From NCBI GenBank assembly GCA_016765495.1, contig JAESPV010000011.1, forward strand, positions 4,517-38,759: a stretch of 34,243 bases of DNA. Reading direction: 5' to 3'. The DNA is from Desulfocapsa sp. Lineage in GTDB: Bacteria > Desulfobacterota > Desulfobulbia > Desulfobulbales > Desulfocapsaceae. Under the pieces are notes generated by a model. That model did not search any database and was not told where the DNA came from. It saw nothing but the letters and a program-made list of their open reading frames with translations. A program made the position numbers and the translations under genes. This document shows, piece after piece, positions 27,997-34,243 of this stretch (the first letter of the stretch is position 1; the number at the start of each line of letters is the position of its first letter).

Positions 27997-28212
27997 CTAG
28001 GTATCTACTTGATTACTTGTTGGAGCCATTCCTGTTAAGAATAGCGCTGTTTGTAACTGGTTGGTAATACTTGGGAAAAACGGGTGTGTAGAAGTATAAA
28101 AAATTGAATCGTTTGCAGCGTTTTGAGCCTGTGTTTGTTTATTGTAAGTCGTTGAGTTGGTGTTGAATAGTTGTTTTTGTTGTTTTTGTTGATTTTGGCA
28201 TGAGTTGTGCAT
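27997..28212 (-). CDS. Possible 71-residue Gln/Asn-rich protein
   Basis: ATG 28212 to TAG 27997, 71 residues. The first half is very rich in Gln, Asn and Thr (MHNSCQNQQKQQKQLFNTN), the second half is more ordinary and hydrophobic (FYTSTHPFFPSITNQLQTALFLTGMAP). No family recognised and no convincing ribosome site close to the ATG (a purine-rich GAAGAGAAGAGAT is rather far upstream). It fills much of a 453-base gap and is bracketed by two hairpins. It may be a real small protein, a small RNA locus, or chance in AT-rich DNA. Confidence 0.35.
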   Translation of the reverse strand: MHNSCQNQQKQQKQLFNTNSTTYNKQTQAQNAANDSIFYTSTHPFFPSITNQLQTALFLTGMAPTSNQVDT

Positions 28213-28249
28213 TGATAATTGTGTTTTATCTCTTCTCTTCTTTCTCCGG

Positions 28250-28290
28250 AAAAAGGCCGGTTTCGTTTTTGACGAATCCGGCCTTTTTCT
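28250..28290. terminator. Strong Rho-independent terminator upstream of the DUF362 gene
   Basis: 28250-28265 pairs with 28273-28288 (AAAAAGGCCGG / CCGGCCTTTTT core, one mismatch) around a 7-base loop. It ends only 25 bases before the DUF362 start, so on the plus strand it must close a transcript from the preceding gap or from serA. Confidence 0.8.
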
Positions 28291-28314
28291 TATTTACGAT
28301 AAAAATATCTCCAT

Positions 28315-29235
28315 ATGGCAAAAATAAATGTCTGCCTGGATCGTTGCGAGACATACTCCTATGAAGTTATTAGGCCATTGCTTAATAACCAGATGGATAT
28401 TCTAGGCGTCTCAGCCGATCTCTCTTCCAGGAAAATTCTTCTGAAACCCAATCTGCTCAGTGCTGGAGGACCTGCACTGTCCTGTTCAAATCCTCAGTTT
28501 GTAAAAGCAGTTGCGGCCTGTTTTCTCTCCCGGGGGGCAAGGGTTTTGCTTGGTGATTCTCCAAGTTTTGGTTCTGCAGCGCAAGTGTTAAAACAGCAGG
28601 GCTTTACTGCTGCATTATCCGGTTTAGCTGTGGAGCATGTGGTATTTAAAACACGTCTTGTCAAAAAACTTCCCTGCGGTGTTTCTGTTGGTATTGCTGG
28701 CGAAGCTTTAGAGTGTGATTACTTTGTAAACCTCCCCCGGATCAAGGCTCACGATCAGATGAGGGTGACCATGGCTGTGAAAAATGTCTTCGGTATAGTG
28801 CTTGGAGTGCGTAAGGCCTGGTTGCACATGAAACATGGTGGATCGCACCGGTTTTTTGCCGAGATGATTCTCGATTTACAGCATATTTTACCACCCACCT
28901 TTGTTTTTGCAGATGGTATTGAGGTGATGAACCGGAGAGGGCCGATGAAAGGTTCTCCGCTTTTGCTTGGGTGTCTTGCTGCGTCGAAGAGTGGTGTTGC
29001 ACTTGATAGGGCTATGCTTGAAGTACTTGAGCTTGAGAAGAAAAGCATTCCTTTAGCAATGGCTGCAACAAAAAAGCGTGTAGCGGGAGCAAATTTACAG
29101 GATCTTGATTTTCCGCAATATGTACCATCTGATTTTGCCGGGTCCGGTTTTAAGGCACCGGTAAAACTGAGTCCGGTACGTTTTCGACCTTTTCGTTATT
29201 TGCGCAGTTCCCTGAAAAGAATTCTGGCTGCATGA
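28315..29235 (+). CDS. DUF362 domain protein
   Basis: 306 residues. DUF362 is recognised by KILLKPNLL (about 40-48), the GDSP motif (about 79-82) and NLPRIKAHDQMRVTMAVKNVFG (139-160). Many DUF362 proteins carry a 4Fe-4S ferredoxin domain at the C-terminus; this one does not, ending instead in a basic stretch (VRFRPFRYLRSSLKRIL) that could touch a membrane or nucleic acid. The biochemical role of the family is not established. ATG 28315 has no strong ribosome site. It sits alone between a terminator and the converging cNMP gene, so the promoter must lie very close to the start or transcription reads through. Confidence 0.8.
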   Translation: MAKINVCLDRCETYSYEVIRPLLNNQMDILGVSADLSSRKILLKPNLLSAGGPALSCSNPQFVKAVAACFLSRGARVLLGDSPSFGSAAQVLKQQGFTAALSGLAVEHVVFKTRLVKKLPCGVSVGIAGEALECDYFVNLPRIKAHDQMRVTMAVKNVFGIVLGVRKAWLHMKHGGSHRFFAEMILDLQHILPPTFVFADGIEVMNRRGPMKGSPLLLGCLAASKSGVALDRAMLEVLELEKKSIPLAMAATKKRVAGANLQDLDFPQYVPSDFAGSGFKAPVKLSPVRFRPFRYLRSSLKRILAA

Positions 29236-29294
29236 ATTGTTTTGCCAAGTCCTAAAGGGATTCCCAGCCATAATTGATGGTCTTTACGAATGCA

Positions 29295-29744
29295 TCAATT
29301 GTTTTCAGGTAAAGCGTTTTGAAAGAGCTGTTCTTTTAATACTCCGACTTCTTTTTCAAGTTTTTTGAATTTCCGGCGATAATAATTTGCCTGCTGTTCA
29401 GCTTCTTTGAAACGGAGGACTAACTGGCTTGTGAGGGGTTTTAAGATTGGCAGGTCGTTGTTTAATAGAGCAAGGTGTAAAGTACGATCCTTAACCATGA
29501 TAACTCTGGTCTGCTCGACGGCAATGGCACCAGCACAACGGGGTTCATCTGTGAGTACCGCCATTTCACCAAGGATATCCCCACTCAATAGACGGGCAAT
29601 AATCTCTTTTTTACCGTTTGTTTCTCTACAGATTTCAACAGAGCCGTGAACAATGATAAAAATATACTCACCAACATCACCCTGTGAGAAGAGTGTCTCT
29701 CCTTCTGCAAAGTCTCTGGTGATAAATTTGGCGCCGGTTGTCAT
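29295..29744 (-). CDS. Stand-alone cyclic-nucleotide-binding domain protein with coiled-coil tail
   Basis: 149 residues. A CRP-type cNMP-binding beta-barrel (about 8-105) with an intact phosphate-binding cassette: Gly59-Glu60 and Arg69 (LGEMAVLTDEPRCAGA). There is no helix-turn-helix, so it is not a CRP-like transcription factor. Instead residues about 108-142 form a basic, heptad-like coiled coil (RRKFKKLEKEVGVLKEQL), suggesting dimerisation or docking to a partner. ATG 29744 has a weak ribosome site. It points away from the 1132-residue protein, which carries a related domain, and the two share the intergenic region 29745-30193. Confidence 0.88.
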   Translation of the reverse strand: MTTGAKFITRDFAEGETLFSQGDVGEYIFIIVHGSVEICRETNGKKEIIARLLSGDILGEMAVLTDEPRCAGAIAVEQTRVIMVKDRTLHLALLNNDLPILKPLTSQLVLRFKEAEQQANYYRRKFKKLEKEVGVLKEQLFQNALPENN

Positions 29745-29785
29745 TATTCTTGAGTGATGTGATGGTGAAAGTATCTCTTAAACAA

Positions 29786-29904
29786 GAATACTAACACTGG
29801 TGCACAGTAAGGAAGCCAGTATTCTTATCAGCCCCCACCTTGAGGGGTATAAATATCTTTTTAAAATAATTTCTTTGAAAAAACAGGTAAGCGTGGACTC
29901 CGAG
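29786..29904. repeat. Intergenic element, copy 2
   Basis: Same two blocks in the same order and orientation as at 6503-6600. The spacing between the blocks is about 27 bases longer here and contains a C-rich/G-rich small hairpin (29833-29847). Confidence 0.6.
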
Positions 29905-29919
29905 AAATCAATCTGTAAG

Positions 29920-29935
29920 ATACTCAATTGAGTAT
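29920..29935. promoter_or_regulatory. Perfect 16-bp palindrome, possible operator
   Basis: ATACTCAATTGAGTAT is a perfect dyad between the divergent cNMP gene and the HEAT/PilZ gene. The size and symmetry suit a dimeric repressor or CRP-like factor; no factor is assigned. Confidence 0.4.
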
Positions 29936-30193
29936 ACGATTGAAAGGATTATTTCCATTATGCTTTACGACTTGTTTTCTTGAAAGTACTGATATACTTG
30001 TATGCTTGTCTGCCACTAGGCTCCCCTCAAGAGCTTGCTGGTTAGTTACCAGTGTGAGATAAGTTAAAAGCTTTAACATAGTAGAATGACAGGTGTCTTT
30101 CTTGACTTTTATCTGGATAGGGTGTAGCTAAATATATTTGGGATAGTAACAAAAGAACAGGCTCTTCTGACGGCTAGTGTCGAGTCGGGAGAA

Positions 30194-33100
30194 GTGATTA
30201 ACCTTAGTATCAACAAAATGGTATTTTTTATGGTGCAGGGCGATTGGCAACAGGAAAGTCTGAAAACATTGAAGCTTATTAATGCAGCGTCCACTGCACT
30301 TCGTTTGTATCCCGGGGACTCTGCTCAGGTGACGAATTCTTTTGAAAATGCCTACCGGGGAACAAAGCAATTTATTCGGAATAACGAGTTGTTGCGCTTC
30401 TCTTTGTTGAGTGGAAATTATATGCTGAACGGTGAACCCGTGGACAACCCTACACGGGAATGGTTACAACTGCTTACATTCAGCGATCAGTTGCGCAAGT
30501 TAGAACTCAATGAATTAATCTTTTCCCAAGGGTTTGACAGGCTGAGGTTTAAAAAAATTCTCTCAGTTTTCAGTGCAACTCCTGAACAGGTACAGACAGC
30601 TGGTGGAGGAAGGGCATTTATAGAGCAACTTGGGCTTACTGACATATTCCCTGAGCATTATTATGCTCCGGGAGAAAGTAAAGAAGAGAAAAAGCAGAAG
30701 GAAAAAGTCGATCAGACTCTTCGTGAGTTGTCCGCTGGTGATGTAGACGCTGAGTATATTCATTTTTTGGTTGGCCGCCGCCATGAAGAAAATATAAAAC
30801 GCGCTCTTCATCAAAGTTTTCAATCGCCTGAGAAAGGTGGTCACATCGTGGCTGCCACCACCTATTCCTTAGTTCAGATCCTCAGTAAAAATCATGTTGT
30901 TGCCGTTGCCCCTGCTTTTTCAAAAGTCCTGGAAAATGTCACTATTATTCTTGATCAAAGTCAGTATCAAAAAGTAAGTGATAAATCAGCCATTCAATTA
31001 GTCCCCCACCTTGATGAGACTTCGGTTCTTATGCTGATTTGTCAGGATTTTTCCAGTCCGTTCGGTGAGTATTTCTACGATGCCCTGTTGACAGCCATAG
31101 GTGTTGATACCTTGACAAGGATACTCTCCTGGATACGCTCTCAACAGGTAAAAGGGGCTGCTGGAAAAGAAGAACTGGAGAAGCAACTGCATGTTGTGAC
31201 TCAGGGTGCAGATAAACTCCTGTCGACTTCATGCGGAAAAAAAATTCTTGCCCAGCGAACAACAAAAGAGAAATTACAAAAGACTGAGCTGATACGAAAA
31301 GAAAAAAGGCTTCAAGCGACCATCAAAGCCTTTGTCAAAGGAGATCTTTCCAAGATTGAAAATGAAGACGTGTGTCTCAGTCTCCCATCCACAATTGAAA
31401 AACTTCTGAATAACGGAAAAGAATCGGTGGCTGCGGTCATTGTGCAAAATGTGGTAAAGGGTCTGACGGAACAGGGGCACGGATATCGTGATCGTCTGGC
31501 GCAGGTTTTTGGGGGTGTTGTGCATAAGCTTGTTCAGATGGAGCGATGGGAATGGCTTGAAAAACTTACTCCTGTTTCTCTTTCCTGGATACGGGAAAAT
31601 GAAATTGCTGACTTTGGTTTTCAGCAGCTTGTTCAAGCCATGCAGGCAGTGATGAACCGTGCATGGCTTGTTGATAATGTTGATTTAGCTGAACAAATTC
31701 TGAATGTTTTTTATCATATCCGTTCAGGAGCCATGGGGAAAACCGATGCTGTTTGCAAAGTAGTGGGGCAAATTCAGGATGATAATGTGGATTTTGCTCT
31801 TTTACAAAATTACCTTGATCGTTGTTTTGCAAAACCAGTTGATGAGATGCTTTGCAGAAAAATTGTAATGCAGGGGCCTGTTGCAGCGCGTTTTCTCCTT
31901 GATACACTGATTGCTTCTGGTAAACGTTCTCATCGGATACGGTTGTTGAAAATTCTCAGTGAGCTGGGAGAAAATCTGATCCCTGTTCTTCTTGAGCGTC
32001 TGCCCGATCCCATGCCATGGTTTGGGAAACGGAATATCATCCGATTGCTTGCTGAAACCGGTACTGAAGAAAATGTACAAGCAGTGCTTGGGTATATTTG
32101 CCACGAAGACTTACGAGTACAGCAGGAAGCTTTGCAATGTATCATGCGACTTGGGAAAAAATCCACAGAAAAGTATCTACTCCAGGTTCTCCCCATTGGT
32201 GGGGTTCCAATTAAGGTTCTGGTTTTAAAGCATCTGCAAAGGATTGCGACTGGCGCAGTTGTTGTCCCTCTTCATACTCTTTTGGAAGAGTGTCAGTCGT
32301 ACAGTGGTTCTGCAAAGAAAAGGGTATCTCTGGAAATAATTAGAGCACTGGGGGCAAGTGGAAGCAAAAAAGCTTTTCCTGTACTGCAGGGAGTCATTGG
32401 TGGTGGCAACAAAAATTTTGGCCGAAAAAGTATCGATGCAGCAGAGATTGCTCTCTCTTTCATTAGAGAGCAGAAAAACAGAGAAAGAAAATCAAAGCAG
32501 AAACCAAGGATGAAAAGAGGAGTTCCTGTAATTGTTTCACCTGAAGCAAACCCGGAATCACCTTCTATTATTCGTGAGTATGAGCTGATCACACGATATC
32601 CTGAAGAAAAAGAAGTGTACAAGTTGTTGCAGCAGGATAAAAAGAAAACAGCAACTCAAATGCTCCTTCAGCTGATAGACAAAACAGCATATCTTAAACA
32701 ATTCAATGACGCAGAATTGTTACGCATGAGGTTGATTGAAGTTGATCCCATGGCCCTGTCCGATATTGTCAAGGCGGCAGATTTTATAGAAGAGGCTAAA
32801 AGTGATTCTATTGATCAGGATCATATTTTTATCTGGTCAGACCTGTACGATCTTCTTTCCACGGAAGAGTTTAATGTTTTTTATCATACCCTTAAGCATG
32901 AAACATACACAAGTGAGGAAACAATAGTTAAACAGGGTGACCCGCAATGGCGCCTTTGCTTTGTTAATAAAGGACGAGTCAAGCTCTGTTATAATGAACA
33001 AGAGAACCAGACATTAGTGAAAACACTCCGGCGCGGGAATGTGTTTGGCGGTACTTCGTTTTTTGATGAGTCAGTCTGGACATTAAGTGCCATAACCATG

Positions 33101-33592
33101 GGGGCTGTCGAACTGTCTACACTCTCTATGGATAGTGTGGGAGAATGGGGGAAGGTGTATCCGGCGCTTGAAGGAAAATTGCAGGTGTATTGCCAGCGTT
33201 TTGACCGGGTAAATGAATTCTTTATCTCTTCTGGAGCTGACCGTAGAGCTATGGGAAGAGTTCCTCTCACAGGGACGGTTCATCTTATGCTCCTTGATGA
33301 CAAGGGAAGGAACACAGATACAAGCATATGCGGTGCATGCAGTGACATATCCAGCGGAGGGTTTTCTTGTGTGTCAAATATTTCAAACAGAAAACAAGCT
33401 CGTACTCTTTTAGGGCGACAGGTTGAGTTCTCTATTGAGAATGATGAAACATCCGGTAAATCAATCCAGTTAACTGGAACTGTTGTTGCTGTTCGTAAGC
33501 TACATTCTGTTGAGCTTGGCCGCTCTGTTCATATTCAATTTGATTCATTACTTGAGCAAAATAAAATGATGGATATTGTGAATGCTAAGTGA
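30194..33592 (+). CDS. Large signalling protein: HEAT-like repeats, degenerate cNMP domain, PilZ domain
   Basis: 1132 residues, no signal peptide, probably cytoplasmic. Residues 1-540 are mostly helical and unassigned. Residues about 550-760 look like HEAT repeats (paired helices such as NIIRLLAETGTEENVQAVLGYI). Residues about 895-985 form a cNMP-binding-type barrel whose pocket is altered: FGG replaces FGE, and Trp stands where the phosphate-binding Arg is expected. Residues about 1013-1125 are a PilZ domain with both c-di-GMP motifs intact: RxxxR (Arg1018-Arg1022) and DxSxxG (1051-1056). The start is uncertain: GTG 30194 has GGGAG very close, and ATG 30218 or 30230 are alternatives. Its 3' end overlaps the next gene by 11 bases. 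Confidence 0.82.
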   Translation: MINLSINKMVFFMVQGDWQQESLKTLKLINAASTALRLYPGDSAQVTNSFENAYRGTKQFIRNNELLRFSLLSGNYMLNGEPVDNPTREWLQLLTFSDQLRKLELNELIFSQGFDRLRFKKILSVFSATPEQVQTAGGGRAFIEQLGLTDIFPEHYYAPGESKEEKKQKEKVDQTLRELSAGDVDAEYIHFLVGRRHEENIKRALHQSFQSPEKGGHIVAATTYSLVQILSKNHVVAVAPAFSKVLENVTIILDQSQYQKVSDKSAIQLVPHLDETSVLMLICQDFSSPFGEYFYDALLTAIGVDTLTRILSWIRSQQVKGAAGKEELEKQLHVVTQGADKLLSTSCGKKILAQRTTKEKLQKTELIRKEKRLQATIKAFVKGDLSKIENEDVCLSLPSTIEKLLNNGKESVAAVIVQNVVKGLTEQGHGYRDRLAQVFGGVVHKLVQMERWEWLEKLTPVSLSWIRENEIADFGFQQLVQAMQAVMNRAWLVDNVDLAEQILNVFYHIRSGAMGKTDAVCKVVGQIQDDNVDFALLQNYLDRCFAKPVDEMLCRKIVMQGPVAARFLLDTLIASGKRSHRIRLLKILSELGENLIPVLLERLPDPMPWFGKRNIIRLLAETGTEENVQAVLGYICHEDLRVQQEALQCIMRLGKKSTEKYLLQVLPIGGVPIKVLVLKHLQRIATGAVVVPLHTLLEECQSYSGSAKKRVSLEIIRALGASGSKKAFPVLQGVIGGGNKNFGRKSIDAAEIALSFIREQKNRERKSKQKPRMKRGVPVIVSPEANPESPSIIREYELITRYPEEKEVYKLLQQDKKKTATQMLLQLIDKTAYLKQFNDAELLRMRLIEVDPMALSDIVKAADFIEEAKSDSIDQDHIFIWSDLYDLLSTEEFNVFYHTLKHETYTSEETIVKQGDPQWRLCFVNKGRVKLCYNEQENQTLVKTLRRGNVFGGTSFFDESVWTLSAITMGAVELSTLSMDSVGEWGKVYPALEGKLQVYCQRFDRVNEFFISSGADRRAMGRVPLTGTVHLMLLDDKGRNTDTSICGACSDISSGGFSCVSNISNRKQARTLLGRQVEFSIENDETSGKSIQLTGTVVAVRKLHSVELGRSVHIQFDSLLEQNKMMDIVNAK

Positions 33593-34243
33593 TCAAAATG
33601 AAGCGATAGCTCATCTCTATCAAAAACACTTAAACAATACAAAGATAGAAAAAAGCTTTCTGATCGCTGATTGTCCTTTCTGTCGTGAAAGAGGATTTGA
33701 TCCCACTGGTCGTTTTGTGGTGTTTCTTAAAAAGGACGGTTATTTTCACGGTTATTTCCGTTGCCTTAATCGCTGTGTCCCCGGTGGTTTTCCCCTCTGG
33801 TTTGCAAGTCTTGCAGGTCTGGATCCTGCTGCTGTCCCTGGTTTTGATCCCGATCGCAAAATATTTCTCAAAAACATGGATTTTCCGGCTGCAAATCTGA
33901 ACCGGGAAATACGCTCTCACGTTGAGAGTATGACAGATGGCCGGCTGGCTCGTTTTGAGGAATACGGAATTGGCAAAGCTGCTCTTGAGGAAATGAAGAT
34001 TGGATATAATGGTCGATACCTTGTGTACCCCTATTTTCAGGGAGACGGGAATTGTTATTCGGCCCGCTGTGTCTTTCCGGAACGCGTAGAAGATTTTTTC
34101 TGGCACGGAAATGAAGACTTCTTTAACGAAGATTATCATATTTTTAATGTTCAGGATATTAAGCGTTGCGAAAATGGCAGTTTGTTTCTCTGTGAAGGGG
34201 AGGACGCACTGCTTGCTCTGAAGCAACTTGGATATCCTGGTGT
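33582..34243 (+). CDS. Zinc-finger/TOPRIM primase-like protein (5' part only)
   Basis: ATG 33582 overlaps the end of the PilZ gene by 11 bases and the frame stays open to the window edge (220 codons). The N-terminus has a primase-type zinc-ribbon pattern, Cys31-x2-Cys34 (CPFCRERG) and Cys61-x3-Cys65 (CLNRC), with His56 nearby. Residues about 200-220 are the start of a TOPRIM domain (LFLCEGEDALLALKQLGYPG, with the catalytic-type Glu205). This order is that of DnaG or primase-helicase proteins such as phage T7 gp4; a helicase domain might follow outside the window. Overlapping start and stop imply translational coupling. An antisense frame at 33630-34226 is its shadow. Confidence 0.75.
   Translation, partial: MLSDQNEAIAHLYQKHLNNTKIEKSFLIADCPFCRERGFDPTGRFVVFLKKDGYFHGYFRCLNRCVPGGFPLWFASLAGLDPAAVPGFDPDRKIFLKNMDFPAANLNREIRSHVESMTDGRLARFEEYGIGKAALEEMKIGYNGRYLVYPYFQGDGNCYSARCVFPERVEDFFWHGNEDFFNEDYHIFNVQDIKRCENGSLFLCEGEDALLALKQLGYPG

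Larger units (their letters stand above)
29745..30193. other. 449-base divergent intergenic region with repeats and palindromes
   Basis: No gene is seen. It holds copy 2 of the intergenic element (29786-29904), a 16-bp palindrome (29920-29935), and a second inverted-repeat pair: ACACTGGT (29794-29801) with ACCAGTGT (30048-30055), and CTTGAGGGG (29839-29847) with CCCCTCAAG (30023-30031). Presumably it carries the promoters of both flanking signalling genes. Confidence 0.6.

Noticed and set aside
33630..34226. Minus-strand 198-residue frame at the right end
   Set aside because: The opposite strand has zinc-ribbon and TOPRIM motifs and overlaps the upstream stop in typical operon fashion; the minus frame has no recognisable domain.

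Overview
The window looks like chromosomal DNA from an anaerobic Desulfobacterota (deltaproteobacterial) organism, most plausibly near the Desulfobulbales. This is inference. It rests on an AhbD-type heme b synthase, a B12-binding/DUF4080-type radical SAM protein, a DUF362 protein, acetate kinase, an ACT-domain phosphoglycerate dehydrogenase of the clade common in anaerobes, and PilZ and cyclic-nucleotide-domain regulators, at moderate GC content. I see no rRNA, tRNA, CRISPR array, transposase or phage structural gene.

Layout. 1-1403: the 3' end of a Nif11-like leader-peptide gene, a strong hairpin, two doubtful small ORFs and a small Tyr/Arg-rich lipoprotein. 1492-3402: an exported protein of about eleven 42-residue TPR units, then a YnfA-family membrane protein. 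3569-6351 (minus strand): ahbD-like radical SAM, hemE and an HD-domain gene, in that transcription order, apparently one operon tied to heme synthesis. 6676-9379: grpE and dnaK, closed by a strong terminator. 9563-10528: trpS. 10608-11639 (minus): an exported cyclophilin-FKBP fusion. 11917-16488: carA and carB (carbamoyl phosphate synthesis). 16674-19474: ftsH and folP. 19528-21583: ackA and yaaA. 21633-24695 (minus): a 1020-residue exported M1-like peptidase/ChaN-like/PDZ fusion, divergent from a B12-type radical SAM gene (24851-26536). 26680-27861: phosphoglycerate dehydrogenase. 27862-28314: a gap with a possible Q/N-rich small ORF between two hairpins. 28315-29235: DUF362. 29295-29744 (minus): a small cyclic-nucleotide-binding protein. 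30194-34243: a 1132-residue HEAT/cNMP-like/PilZ protein whose end overlaps the start of a zinc-finger/TOPRIM (primase-like) gene that runs off the window.

Most of the window is housekeeping. The parts most worth a second look are: (a) hemE next to an AhbD-type heme synthase, suggesting a mixed heme route; (b) the HEAT/degenerate-cNMP/PilZ protein translationally coupled to a primase-like gene, with an intact stand-alone cNMP protein beside it; (c) the M1/ChaN/PDZ fusion; (d) an intergenic element present both upstream of grpE and upstream of the PilZ gene; and (e) the Nif11-like fragment at the left edge, which may be the end of a peptide natural-product locus lying outside the window.
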